Source of the DNA: Pseudomonas sp. RC10
Lineage (GTDB): Bacteria > Pseudomonadota > Gammaproteobacteria > Pseudomonadales > Pseudomonadaceae
Direction of reading: 5' to 3'
Assembly (NCBI RefSeq): GCF_038397775.1
Contig: NZ_CP151650.1
Coordinates: 1,674,001-1,738,000 of the forward strand
DNA: 64,000 bases
Position numbers and translations under genes: made by a program. The notes under the pieces were generated by a model that was not told where the DNA came from, did not search any database, and was given only the letters and a program-made list of their open reading frames with translations. Below are positions 34,221-43,346 of this stretch, piece by piece. Every line of letters begins with the position of its first letter. Positions within the stretch are counted from its first letter, which is position 1.

Positions 34221-34856
34221 TCAAACGCGAGAAAACAGCAGCTTCATCCCCGCCGCGCCATACACAAAGGCGAGTGTACCTTCGATCCATCGGCGAGCCT
34301 TGCGATAGCCGCGAACCATGGGGCCGGTGGAAAACGCGATGGCATAGCCGCAGAAAATGGTGACGCTCAGCACCGCGCAACCGGCGAGGATAATAGCGAC
34401 CGTTGTCGACGATGCGTCTGGCCCCAAGCCCAGTGTCATCGTCGCCACCCAACCCAGCAGCGCTTTCGGGTTGGTGATGTGCATGAGCAGTCCGCGCTGG
34501 TAAAGCTTCGACGGAGGAAGGGAAGGACTCGCTGTTGCTACCCGGGCGAAACGCTCATCGGAGGTCAGCGCGGATCGAGCCGCCTTGATCGCCAGAAACA
34601 GCAGGTAAGCCCCACCTGCCACTTTGAGCAGCACGAGCGCTTGAGCGTATTGGGTCAGCAAGGCGGAAATCCCGGTGGCCGCCATCGTTCCCCAGAAAAA
34701 CGACCCGCTGATCACGCCAGCCGCGAGCGCCAGTGCTGATCGCCTGCCTTGGTGCATGGCGACACCCATGATGCGCATGTTGCTCGGTCCGGGGCTGGCA
34801 GCGCCGACGATGTAGGCGGTGAACACCAGCAGGAAGTGATGAACGTCGGGTGACAT
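34221..34856 (-). CDS. LysE/RhtB family amino acid exporter
   Basis: A 211-residue membrane protein with about six helices, starting at the ATG preceded by AAAGGAG. The LysE signature is GAASPGPSNMRIMGVAM near residue 18, and HITNPKALLGWVATM near 130 is the second conserved block. It exports amino acids or related metabolites such as homoserine lactones. It lies 39 bases upstream of alkA in the same direction, so the two may share a transcript without a functional link. Confidence 0.93.
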   Translation of the reverse strand: MSPDVHHFLLVFTAYIVGAASPGPSNMRIMGVAMHQGRRSALALAAGVISGSFFWGTMAATGISALLTQYAQALVLLKVAGGAYLLFLAIKAARSALTSDERFARVATASPSLPPSKLYQRGLLMHITNPKALLGWVATMTLGLGPDASSTTVAIILAGCAVLSVTIFCGYAIAFSTGPMVRGYRKARRWIEGTLAFVYGAAGMKLLFSRV

Positions 34857-35215
34857 GCGTACTCCTTTACGTTGTGGGCGGCCCGGGCTGTGAGTATCGG
34901 GCAAACAAAAGCGACGGCTTCTAGAGTGCCCGAGGCGGGTGGGCGCGAACAGATACAAATGTGAGGAGGCCACGCGTCGCCCTGTATTCCGAGGCGGGTG
35001 CGCGCCGTGTTTGAACGAGAGGCAGCCATTGGTCTAAATCGGCGAGCTATCGAGCTCCCTTACGGGCACTGGTAAGAAAATTGTCACCTGCGCCGATTAC
35101 GGTGGACGCTCCCATCGTGCTGAGACAAAAACGTGGATAAATCAGCCATCCGTCCTGCCGTTTGCCGTATTTCTCGCACTGCGTTTTCTGCGCCTCAACA
35201 GATGACCACCCAACC

Positions 35216-36043
35216 ATGACCGCCATTCAGTCTGCCGACTTCACTTTCGACGACAGGCGTGAGCACTCATCGCATGATCAGGTTCAGCCTGTGTTCAAGG
35301 GACAGCTCCCTGAGCGCGGCTCTCGGATGATCAAGCATGGAACCGTGGTTGTGGACCTGCCAGGGCCGACGTTGCGAACCGGCGCGATTGATCCGCCGCC
35401 CGCTGTTCTGCGCATTCGGCCGACGCGGGATGTGTTTGGCCGTGTGGTCATGCCCGCTCGCGTGTGGCTGCACGCCGGTGAGCACGCGGTGATTGCCGGG
35501 ATCAAGGCGATCCAGCTGCCCCGCAAATGGCTGTCGAAGCTGGTGGCGGGCGACGTCATTGGGTTCAGCGATGCGCGGGAGTCAAAGCGGCGGATGCGCA
35601 TTACCGAGGTGACCGAGACCGGCTGCTGGGCGGCGCTGGAAAAAACCGCCTACGTGGTGCCCGGCGTGACGCTGAACCTGAAGAAACGTGACGGCCGCAA
35701 GAAATCGGTGCGCGTTACGGATGTCACTCGCAAGTCCAGACAGCGCATCAAACTGAAGGAAGGCGACCTGCTAACGCTGACCCGGGACGTTCACAGCGGA
35801 CGGCCTGCGGTGCTGGACCGATCAGGGAGCATCAAGACGCCCGCCACGATTGGTTGCACGTCGTCCTCGGTTTTCGAGACGGTGAAAACGGGCGATCCGA
35901 TCGGGTTCGGCGAGGGCATCCTGGGCGGTGTCATTGAAACGGTCGAACCCGACGCGCTTCATGTGCGGATCACCCATGCCCCCGGAAGCGCCAGACTGGA
36001 GCGCGACATGCGCATCGACCTGACAAACCGCTGGTCTCGGTAG
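35216..36043 (+). CDS. Pyruvate-kinase-like protein lacking the catalytic barrel half
   Basis: A protein of about 275 residues resembling only the middle of pyruvate kinase. VVDLPGPTLRTGAIDPPP corresponds to the D-x-x-GPxxRTG strand, KEGDLLTLTRDVHSGRPA to the start of the B-domain, and TIGCTSSSVFETVKTGDPI with GEGILGGVIETV to the metal/ADP-binding B-domain return. The sequence then ends at IDLTNRWSR, where the second half of the barrel should begin, so the Lys, Glu, Asp and Thr needed for catalysis are absent, as is the N-terminal part. A longer frame and a later ATG (35327) are possible. It may be a regulatory or nucleotide-binding relic. Confidence 0.68.
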   Translation: MTAIQSADFTFDDRREHSSHDQVQPVFKGQLPERGSRMIKHGTVVVDLPGPTLRTGAIDPPPAVLRIRPTRDVFGRVVMPARVWLHAGEHAVIAGIKAIQLPRKWLSKLVAGDVIGFSDARESKRRMRITEVTETGCWAALEKTAYVVPGVTLNLKKRDGRKKSVRVTDVTRKSRQRIKLKEGDLLTLTRDVHSGRPAVLDRSGSIKTPATIGCTSSSVFETVKTGDPIGFGEGILGGVIETVEPDALHVRITHAPGSARLERDMRIDLTNRWSR

Positions 36044-36183
36044 GCCCGGTCATCTGTCGAATTCATCCAACGTTCACTGGCGCAACGAAACAGAGCATCC
36101 ATACTCAGCTGCCCCTTACTGACCTTCGTTGCGTTGTCCGGTTTTCTTCGAGGGCTGATGAACGACCTAGAGGAGATCTGTGC

Positions 36184-36339
36184 ATGGTTATTGCGATCAA
36201 AAAGGCTGTGTGTGGTCCGGACTGGCTGGTGATGCTCAACGATTACGCCGTGAAGTTCCGCAGCATGGAAGAGGCGCAATCGTTCGTTGACCGGCTCAAA
36301 GCCAGAATCGAAGCGCCTCACGTCATACCGGTTTACTGA
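36184..36339 (+). CDS. 51-residue hypothetical protein
   Basis: A small gene with a strong ribosome binding site (AGAGGAGATC before ATG). The product is compact and mixed alpha/beta in appearance (VIAIKKAVCGPDWLVMLND, then FRSMEEAQSFVDRLKARI), reminiscent of DUF2188-type small domains, but I cannot assign it with certainty. No signal peptide or membrane segment is present. It follows the pyruvate-kinase-like gene by 140 bases, so a separate promoter is likely. Confidence 0.65.
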   Translation: MVIAIKKAVCGPDWLVMLNDYAVKFRSMEEAQSFVDRLKARIEAPHVIPVY

Positions 36340-36467
36340 TCAAGGCATCAGATCGCTTCGTCGCGATGACAGCCTGCCGATCAGACGTCTCAGAGAAGGG
36401 ATGAAGGTTTGGTCACGAAAACCCGTTGGCCAGGCTTTCGTCCCCTCGCCCTTCATCCCGGATCGAT

Positions 36468-37121
36468 TTAGCCTGCGGAAGTCGGGACGGGGGTGTTGAG
36501 CAATTGCTGCTCCCACAAGTACGCGATGCCGCTGCCCGCCGCGTGTTGCTGCAGCACACCCGTCAGGGCTGCGGCGGTTTCAAGCCGTGCCCAATCCCTT
36601 TGCCACTCCGCTGCCACCGCCAGCCACGTCATCATGTTCGCACCCGCCGCGATCATGCGTTGAATGGCGACCTGATGCGCCTCGACGGAAACAGCGCCTG
36701 ACGCGTCCGTGACCACCGTCACGTCCCAGCCTTCGCCGAGCGCCTGAATCACCGGCATGGCCACGCAGATTTCAGTCCACAGCCCCGCGATGATCAATTG
36801 CTTGCGGCCAGTGGCTTTGACCGCGTCCACCACTTTCGGGTCTTCCCACGTGTTAATGAAGGTCCGGTCGATGACTTCCTGGCCGGGGAACACGTCGGTG
36901 ATTTGCGGGAAGATGTAGCCGCCACGCTCAGCGATGACGCTGGTCAGAATGGTCGGCACATCGAAGGCTTTGGCGGCTTTCGCGAGTGCGGTCGCGTTAT
37001 TGACCACCATTTGCGGCTCGTGGCTGTTGAGATTGGTAAGTTGGTACGGCTGATGGTCGATCAGCACCAGTACCGAATCTTCCGGACGGAGAAGTGAAGC
37101 GAGACCGTTACGAAAAGTCAT
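36468..37121 (-). CDS. Isochorismatase-family cysteine hydrolase
   Basis: A 217-residue hydrolase of the isochorismatase/nicotinamidase superfamily. The catalytic Asp is in VLVLIDHQPYQL (Asp22) and the nucleophilic Cys in IAGLWTEICVAMPV (Cys119), with the usual cis-peptide region before it. It opens at the ATG after AAAGGA, not at the longer upstream frame. Members of this YcaC-like subgroup act on small amides or are of unknown specificity. It is divergent from a LysR regulator at 37274, which probably controls it. Confidence 0.93.
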   Translation of the reverse strand: MTFRNGLASLLRPEDSVLVLIDHQPYQLTNLNSHEPQMVVNNATALAKAAKAFDVPTILTSVIAERGGYIFPQITDVFPGQEVIDRTFINTWEDPKVVDAVKATGRKQLIIAGLWTEICVAMPVIQALGEGWDVTVVTDASGAVSVEAHQVAIQRMIAAGANMMTWLAVAAEWQRDWARLETAAALTGVLQQHAAGSGIAYLWEQQLLNTPVPTSAG

Positions 37122-37273
37122 TGCAGCATCCTTTGTCTTTATAAGCGGGATCAATCCCCCGTCAACGCGTGCTTGTGGCGACGCTGTTCAGGGAGCTGTA
37201 CTGTGCTGTTCCAATACCTGAACCGGTAGTCGCGTCTGGTGATTAGCTGTGTCGCAGAAAGAGGAACGCTGAA

Positions 37274-38170
37274 GTGGATATCGAGGAACTTCAAACTTTT
37301 GTGGAAATCGCCGATGCGGGGGGCGTTTCGCCAGCGGCGATTCGGCTGGGCGTCTCCAAGTCCATCGTCAGTCGCCGCTTGATGCGGTTGGAAACGGAGC
37401 TGGGGGTGCAATTGCTGACGCGCTCCACCCGAGGCGCCGTGCTCACCGAAGCGGGGGCCACCTTTCGTGAACATGCCGCAAGGGTGTGTGCAGAAATGGA
37501 TGTGGCCCGAGAGGCGCTCCTGCCTGCCGGCGACCTGCGTGGCCGGTTGCGCGTCGCGGCGCCGCTCTCCTTTGGCCCCACCCATTTCGCGCCGGTGCTG
37601 GCGGAAATGGCGCGGCGCCACCCGCAGCTGCATATCCAGACCTGCTACAGCGACCGGTTCGTCGACCTCATCGCCGAGGGCTACGACTGCGCGATCCGCG
37701 TCGGCTACCTGCCGGATTCCAGCTTGATCGCTCGGGGCATCGGCCCGATCAACGCCAAGCTGCTGGCGAGTCCGGGTTACGTCCAGGCCCACGGCGCTCC
37801 CGAAACGCCAGACCAACTCATCAATCACCAGGCCCTGATGACCGGCACTGAAACCTGGCACTTCATGGACGGCGATAAAGTCGTCACCGTTCGCCCGCAA
37901 GGACGGTTCAAAGCGGACAACGGTGTGGCGCTGGTGGCGGCGGCGGTCGCAGGCGTGGGGATCGCCTACCTGCCCGATTGCCTGACCTATGACAGCGTGA
38001 TGTCCGGCGCATTGGTGCCGATCATGACCCGTTTCCCGCCTCCGCCAGCGGGCGCGTACATGGTCCGTCCGCCGGGTCAGCACCCTGCGCAGAAAATCCG
38101 CATTCTTACCGAGCTGCTGATCGAATACTTCGGCACGTCGCCGCACTTTGCGGGCACTGTGGCGCCCTGA
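37274..38170 (+). CDS. LysR family transcriptional regulator
   Basis: A 298-residue LysR protein read from GTG. The winged helix is VDIEELQTFVEIADAGGVSP, then AAIRLGVSKSIVSRRLMRLE, and the effector-binding domain follows (LRVAAPLSFGPTHFAPVL). It is divergent from the isochorismatase-like gene with about 150 bases between the starts, so it most likely activates that gene. No operator dyad stands out by eye. Confidence 0.92.
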   Translation: MDIEELQTFVEIADAGGVSPAAIRLGVSKSIVSRRLMRLETELGVQLLTRSTRGAVLTEAGATFREHAARVCAEMDVAREALLPAGDLRGRLRVAAPLSFGPTHFAPVLAEMARRHPQLHIQTCYSDRFVDLIAEGYDCAIRVGYLPDSSLIARGIGPINAKLLASPGYVQAHGAPETPDQLINHQALMTGTETWHFMDGDKVVTVRPQGRFKADNGVALVAAAVAGVGIAYLPDCLTYDSVMSGALVPIMTRFPPPPAGAYMVRPPGQHPAQKIRILTELLIEYFGTSPHFAGTVAP

Positions 38171-38582
38171 TGTTTTAGGACACGCCGGGCGCTTCGGCAT
38201 GCAAACTCGACGCAGCCGAAGCACATCCCACACCTCGTTGGCCGTCGTTGCCAACACCCAATCCCATCGGGCGAACACGGCCCGCACAGCCCTATGGTGT
38301 TGACAGACATCTGCGCTGTCGCGAAGGCCTGCGCTGCACAAACACCCGAACACCGGCCCTCTCCCTACTGCCATAGCGTCTCCACACGACACCTCTGCAT
38401 TCCTCCTCCCACCTCAGCTTGAGCACTGTCTTGCCGGAAAGTCGTGCGCGTCCGTTCGATTGATCTCAAAGCGTGAACCGGGCGCTGGCCTCGAACGAAT
38501 TCGACAAAACGTTTCCGGGCGTTGCGCATTTTTTAATAGTTAATTATTGTATTAAAACATTAACTATCGCATAGAGATAAAC
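38171..38582. other. Intergenic region and promoter of the enoyl-CoA hydratase operon
   Basis: No gene with a ribosome binding site is seen. The first 330 bases are GC-rich, with only unsupported frames. The last 50 bases switch sharply to AT-rich sequence containing an inverted repeat, as expected for a regulated promoter. Confidence 0.5.
38537..38566. promoter_or_regulatory. Candidate operator upstream of the enoyl-CoA hydratase operon
   Basis: Perfect 8-base arms TAGTTAAT and ATTAACTA flank a 14-base AT-rich centre, ending 17 bases before the enoyl-CoA hydratase ATG. A repressor bound here would block the promoter or the ribosome. IclR proteins bind dyads of comparable size, and an IclR gene closes this operon. 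Confidence 0.45.
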
Positions 38583-39347
38583 ATGTCAGACATTCTGCTT
38601 GAGATCCAAGGTGCTGTCGCGGTTATCACACTGAACAGGCCAGCCGTGCTCAACGCATGGACCACGCCTATGCGTAACGAAATCATCGCGGCGTTGAAAC
38701 AGTACGAAGCTGATCCGGCGATCAAGGCACTGATCATGACCGGGGCAGGGGACCGGGCGTTTTCCGCCGGCCAGGACTTGTCCGAAGCCCATGATTTCAG
38801 TGGTGACCGTGCAGTGGAGTGGGTCGGCGAGTGGGAGCATTACTACGCGACACTGCGCGGGCTTTCGAAGCCGCTGGTCATTGCGCTCAACGGGACAGCG
38901 GCCGGTTCGGCGTTTCAGGTCGCGCTGCTTGGCGATATCCGAGTCGGACACCCGGATGTGCGCATGGGACAGCCTGAAATCAACTCCGGCATCCCAAGCA
39001 CCACTGGCCCCTGGATCATGAACAGCATGCTAGGTATGTCCCGCACCATCGAACTGGTCTTGACCGGTCGTTTGATGAACGCCGAGGAGTGTCATCGCAT
39101 CGGCCTGATTCATCATCTGGTGCCCGCTGCACAGGTGTTCGAAAAGGCCATGGAGATCGCACAGGAGTTGGCGGCCAAGCCACCGGTTGCGATGCGCCTG
39201 GACAAGCAGCGTTTCCGTGAAATGAGTGAGGAAGGTTTCAAGAGCTGTATCGAAGCGGGTCGTCGTCTGCAGAAAGAAGCCTACGACTCCGGCGAGCCAG
39301 CACGCATGATGGAAGCGTTTTTCAGCGCACGCGCCAACAAGAAGTGA
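38583..39347 (+). CDS. Enoyl-CoA hydratase/isomerase (crotonase) family protein
   Basis: A 254-residue crotonase. The oxyanion-hole strands are DRAFSAGQDLSEA near residue 62 and ALNGTAAGSAFQVALLGDI near 105, and the acidic catalytic position is in GQPEINSGIPST near 130. Many crotonases have the sequence AGGG/CG at the second site; here it is TAAGSAFQ, so substrate may differ from plain enoyl-CoA. It begins a five-gene catabolic unit with an ABC importer and an acyl-CoA ligase, and probably acts on the CoA thioester that the ligase makes. Confidence 0.93.
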   Translation: MSDILLEIQGAVAVITLNRPAVLNAWTTPMRNEIIAALKQYEADPAIKALIMTGAGDRAFSAGQDLSEAHDFSGDRAVEWVGEWEHYYATLRGLSKPLVIALNGTAAGSAFQVALLGDIRVGHPDVRMGQPEINSGIPSTTGPWIMNSMLGMSRTIELVLTGRLMNAEECHRIGLIHHLVPAAQVFEKAMEIAQELAAKPPVAMRLDKQRFREMSEEGFKSCIEAGRRLQKEAYDSGEPARMMEAFFSARANKK

Positions 39348-39501
39348 CCCCTGCTTGACCGGCCGCCAATCGATGGGTTGGCGCCGGGCTTCACCGCACC
39401 ATGGATGACAGGAGCAAAGTACCTCTCTAACCAACTGCTTGACCTTTGCCCTGCCGACGTCCATCTACAAAAACGAATAATTCGTGCCGTAGGAGTCAGT
39501 C

Positions 39502-40566
39502 ATGAGCAGTCCAGTTACCCCAAATCGTCGTCAGGTTCTCAAAGCCGGTGCCACCCTTGCGCTGGCGCTGGGTTTGCCGAGTGTCGTTCGCGCACAGGAC
39601 AAACGCATCGTGGTCTCCGATCCGGGCGGTCCTTACACCATTGCGTACCGCAAGGCGTTTTACGATCCCTTCGAAAAAGCCACGGGCATCAAGGTGGTCA
39701 GTGTGGCTCGGGAGTCGCAGCCTGTCGCGCAGTTCGCGGCGATGGTCAAAACCCGCAACTACGTGTGGGACGCCACGATCCTGACCATTTCGGCCGATAT
39801 TCCTTACCTGGAAACCGAAGGTTTCCTCGAACCCATCGGGCTGGACGCCAAGGACTACCCGGACATCATCCCCGAGGCCATCACCCCGAATTTTCTCGGT
39901 CTGGACGTCTACTCCACCGTGCTGGCCTTTCGCACTGACACGCTGGCCGAAGGCAAGCGGCCTCAATCCTGGGCCGATTTCTGGAATGTGGAGAAATTCC
40001 CGGGCCGTCGCTGCTTGCGTCGCAGCCCTCTGGACACCCTTGAGCAGGCGCTGCTGGCCGACGGGGTCGGGCTGGACGAGCTGTATCCGCTGGACGTGGA
40101 TCGCGCATTCAAAAGCCTGGACAAGATCAAGCCGCACATCGACCTGTGGTGGACGTCCGGTGCACAGGCGATGCAGGCCATCCAGAGCGGGGAAGTCGAC
40201 ATGATTTCCACCTGGAACGGCCGCGCGCAAGCGGCAATTGAAAACGGCGCACCTGTTCAAGTGATCTGGAATCAGGGCCTGTATTCCATCGAAGGCTGGG
40301 CGATCCCCAAAGGCACGCCCCGTGCGGAGATGGCCAAGGAGTTCGTGCGCTTCTGCGCGGATGCCAAGCGACAGGCCGACTTCACCGACACCCTGGCCTA
40401 TGGCCCTACCAACCGCAAAGCCTTCGATTCGATCCCTCCCGAGCGTGCCGCTTTTCTGCCGACCGCCGCGCAAAACCTCAAGAACATGCGCCTGCCCAGC
40501 CCGAGCTGGTGGGCAGAAAACCGCACGCAGGTGACTGAACGTTTCAACGCCTGGATCTTGTCGTAG
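39502..40566 (+). CDS. ABC transporter periplasmic substrate-binding protein (PotD/F-like), Tat signal
   Basis: A 354-residue family 1/8 solute-binding protein. The N-terminus has a twin-arginine signal (NRRQVLKAGATLALALGLP, cleavage after VRA), so it is exported folded. The mature part (RIVVSDPGGPYTIAYRKAFY, and later DLWWTSGAQAMQAIQSGEV) matches PotD/PotF-type proteins that bind polyamines or organic acids. The importer genes follow directly. With a neighbouring acyl-CoA ligase, a carboxylate cargo is more likely than a polyamine, which is inference. Confidence 0.93.
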   Translation: MSSPVTPNRRQVLKAGATLALALGLPSVVRAQDKRIVVSDPGGPYTIAYRKAFYDPFEKATGIKVVSVARESQPVAQFAAMVKTRNYVWDATILTISADIPYLETEGFLEPIGLDAKDYPDIIPEAITPNFLGLDVYSTVLAFRTDTLAEGKRPQSWADFWNVEKFPGRRCLRRSPLDTLEQALLADGVGLDELYPLDVDRAFKSLDKIKPHIDLWWTSGAQAMQAIQSGEVDMISTWNGRAQAAIENGAPVQVIWNQGLYSIEGWAIPKGTPRAEMAKEFVRFCADAKRQADFTDTLAYGPTNRKAFDSIPPERAAFLPTAAQNLKNMRLPSPSWWAENRTQVTERFNAWILS

Positions 40567-40576
40567 GAGTGGCCGC

Positions 40577-41644
40577 ATGACCGTCAAACTAGAAGCCCGC
40601 AGTCTGGGCAAAACCTACGGCCAGTTCGTGGCATTGCAACCGACCGACATTCAGGTCAAGGAGGGTGAGTTCCTGACGCTGCTGGGGCCTTCCGGCTCTG
40701 GCAAGACCACCTTGCTGCAGATGATTTCCGGGTTGGTCCTGCCCACCAGCGGCCAACTGCTGATCGATGGCAAAGACGCCACGCATACGGCGCCGGGCAA
40801 GCGCGGCATGGGGCTGGTGTTCCAGAGCTATGCGCTGTTTCCACACATGAGCGTGTGGGACAACGTCGCCTATGGGTTGCGCATGCGGCGGATGGGCAAA
40901 GCCGAGACCAAGACGGCCGTGGACGATGCGCTGGCCATGGTGCGCATGCAGGATTTCGCCCACCGATACCCCAACGAGCTGTCGGGGGGGCAGCAGCAGC
41001 GAATCGCCCTGGCTCGCTGTTTTGCGTATCGGCCTTCAGTGATTCTGCTGGATGAACCGCTCGGCGCACTGGACAAGAACCTGCGCGAACACATGCAGCT
41101 CGAAATTCGCCACATGCACAAAGAGCTCGGCGCGACCTTCATTTATGTCACCCACGACCAGGAAGAGGCGTTGACCCTTTCCGATCGTATTTGCCTGATG
41201 AATCGCGCCCGCATCGAACAGCTCGCAACGCCGCAAGAGCTTTATGATCGCCCGGCGACCCGTTTCGCCGCCGAGTTCATTGGCCATTCCAACGTGCTGA
41301 AAGTGCGTCGCGAAAACAGCCAACAGTTCGCCATTGAAGGCCGCTTGGTCGACCTCAGTGGTTGTGTGGGGCAAGAGATCGCGCAGTCGGTTGCCGATGA
41401 CGCCTTCGTTCTGGTCCGACCTGAGTCCGCGCGCCTGACCGAACCCGCTCAGGGTTTGCTGGTGGGTTATGTGGACGAATGCGTGTTTCTGGGCAGCGAC
41501 ACACGGGCCTTGATTCGACTGCCCTCCGGCGCCCGGTTCAGTGTGCGCTGCGCTCGCCAGGTCAAGCCGTTGGTGGGGAATCAGGTGGGAATCACCTGGG
41601 ACGCGGACCGAGCGACGTTGCTGGCCGCCGAGGCACGGTCATGA
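40577..41644 (+). CDS. ABC transporter ATP-binding protein (PotA-like)
   Basis: A 355-residue ATPase with a C-terminal TOBE regulatory region. Walker A is GPSGSGKTTL near residue 37, the signature is [15 protein letters not shown], Walker B is VILLDEPLGALDKN and the switch His is in VTHDQEEAL. The C-terminal 110 residues (about 245-355) form the OB-fold that controls CUT1/PotA-type ATPases. It starts ten bases after the binding protein and overlaps the permease by four bases. Confidence 0.95.
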   Translation: MTVKLEARSLGKTYGQFVALQPTDIQVKEGEFLTLLGPSGSGKTTLLQMISGLVLPTSGQLLIDGKDATHTAPGKRGMGLVFQSYALFPHMSVWDNVAYGLRMRRMGKAETKTAVDDALAMVRMQDFAHRYPNELSGGQQQRIALARCFAYRPSVILLDEPLGALDKNLREHMQLEIRHMHKELGATFIYVTHDQEEALTLSDRICLMNRARIEQLATPQELYDRPATRFAAEFIGHSNVLKVRRENSQQFAIEGRLVDLSGCVGQEIAQSVADDAFVLVRPESARLTEPAQGLLVGYVDECVFLGSDTRALIRLPSGARFSVRCARQVKPLVGNQVGITWDADRATLLAAEARS

Positions 41645-43344
41645 ACCTGCGGCGCGGTATCTGGCCCGCCATTCCGGCTCTGTTATTTCTGTGTCTTTTT
41701 TTCCTGCTGCCCGTGGGCGACATGCTGATGGGGAGCTTCCAGAACGCAAACGGTGATGCGAGTCTGGAAAACTTTCAGCGCATTGCCTCCACACCCATTT
41801 ATGGTCGCGTGCTGGGCATCACGTTCTGGATCTCAGCGTTGACGGCGCTGGTTGCGGTAGTGATGGCGTATCCCATCGCTTACCTTCTGACCCGTCTTTC
41901 GCCTTATGGGCGTGAGCGCTGGATGCTCTGGATCATGCTGCCGTTCTGGACCAGTTATCTGGTCAAGACCTACGCCTGGATGCTGCTGTTGTCTCGCAAG
42001 GGGCTGGTCACCACGCTGGCGGCCTCGGTCATCGACAACCCGTCAGGACTCGTCCCCGCGCTGTCCGGGGTCTTGATCGGCATGGTGCATTCCATGTTGC
42101 CACTGGCGGTGATTACCCTGTTGCCGATCATGCGCAGCATCGATCAGCGTTTGACGCCTGCCGCACAGACGCTGGGCGCCAGTCGTGCCATGGGTTTTTT
42201 CAGCATCTTCCTGCCGCTGTCGGCCCCCGGCATCGCGGCGGCTGCATTGTTGGTGTTCATCACCAGTCTCGGCTTTTTCATCGTGCCGGCCTTGTTGGGC
42301 TCGCCACGGGAAATGATGGTGGCGCAGTTGGTCATCTCTTCTGTACTGGACCTGTTCGACATGCGTTTCGCAGGTGCGCTTTCGGTGGTGTTGTTGGCGT
42401 GTTCGCTGGTGGTATTCCTGATCTACGACCGCGTCGCCGGGTTGTCTTCACTCGGGGGCGAAGCGCCAGAAGGCAAGCGTTCCGGGCGCGGCCTGCAAGT
42501 GCTGATCTGGCTGGGGCATCTCGCTGCGCGGTTCGGCAATGAGCGTGCGCGGGGAGGCGACAGCAAACTGCTGACAGGCTATAGCGTCCTGCTGGTCATG
42601 CTGCTGATTCTCCCGGTACTGATCGTGGTCCCGCTGGCGTTCACCAGCAGCCCGTTCATTGCTTTCCCGCCCAAAATGGGCAGCTTCAAATGGTTCGCGG
42701 AGTTCTTCACTTCGCCCGTCTGGCAGGCCGCGTTGTTGCGCTCATTCGGAGTCGGGATCGCCACGGCGCTGCTCGCGCTGGTGCTGGGCTTCGGTGGGAC
42801 CATGGCGCTGACACGCCTTTCACCGGGGTGGCGCAAGGTGCTGTTCGTGCTGTTCATCGCGCCCTTGATCGTGCCGCGCATCGTCATCGCCCTTGGCTTG
42901 CTTTATCTGTTTTCGCGCATGGGCCTGGCGGGCAAGGACCTGGGTCTGGTGCTGGGGCATACGGTGCTGGCGCTGCCCTATGTGATCGTGACGTTGTCTG
43001 CGGCCTTCAAGCAGTACGACTGGCGCCTCGACGATGCCGCGCGGATGCTGGGGGCGAGCACCTTCACACGGTTGCGCACCGTCACCTTGCCCTTGATGTC
43101 GGCCAGCCTCGTGTCGGCGTTCCTGCTGGCGTTCATCACCTCGTTCGACGACCTGACAGTGGCCATCTTCGTGAGCGGGGGAATCAACACGACCCTGCCC
43201 AAACAGATGTGGGACAGCATTCAGTTGGCGCTGACCCCCACCCTCGCGGCCGCTTCGACGACGTTGCTGGTGTTTATCGTCTTTTTCGCCGTGGTCGCCC
43301 AATGGGTGTCGCGACGCTCCATCTCGAAACGCAAAGGGCTTTGA
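41641..43344 (+). CDS. Fused ABC transporter permease (both PotB- and PotC-type halves)
   Basis: A 567-residue protein starting at the ATG in the ATGA overlap with the ATPase. Two complete permease domains are joined in one chain. The first (about 1-285) has the EAA loop AAQTLGASRAMGFFSIFLPL; the second (about 310-560) has AARMLGASTFTRLRTVTLPL. The linker (KRSGRGLQVLIWLGHLAA, then GGDSKLL) is cytoplasmic and basic. Most PotFGHI-type systems carry two separate genes; here a fusion gives the heterodimer in one protein, as in FbpB- or ThiP-type permeases. Confidence 0.93.
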   Translation: MNLRRGIWPAIPALLFLCLFFLLPVGDMLMGSFQNANGDASLENFQRIASTPIYGRVLGITFWISALTALVAVVMAYPIAYLLTRLSPYGRERWMLWIMLPFWTSYLVKTYAWMLLLSRKGLVTTLAASVIDNPSGLVPALSGVLIGMVHSMLPLAVITLLPIMRSIDQRLTPAAQTLGASRAMGFFSIFLPLSAPGIAAAALLVFITSLGFFIVPALLGSPREMMVAQLVISSVLDLFDMRFAGALSVVLLACSLVVFLIYDRVAGLSSLGGEAPEGKRSGRGLQVLIWLGHLAARFGNERARGGDSKLLTGYSVLLVMLLILPVLIVVPLAFTSSPFIAFPPKMGSFKWFAEFFTSPVWQAALLRSFGVGIATALLALVLGFGGTMALTRLSPGWRKVLFVLFIAPLIVPRIVIALGLLYLFSRMGLAGKDLGLVLGHTVLALPYVIVTLSAAFKQYDWRLDDAARMLGASTFTRLRTVTLPLMSASLVSAFLLAFITSFDDLTVAIFVSGGINTTLPKQMWDSIQLALTPTLAAASTTLLVFIVFFAVVAQWVSRRSISKRKGL

Positions 43345-43346
43345 AG

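Noticed and set aside
33189..34739. Rightward open frame of 516 codons
   Set aside because: Antisense to alkA and the LysE exporter, both of which have intact family motifs.
37151..38392. Long leftward open frame of 413 codons opposite a LysR gene
   Set aside because: It lies antisense to the LysR gene with family motifs at 37274-38170, and its product is Arg/Gln/His-rich with no motif; GC-rich codon bias keeps the antisense frame open.
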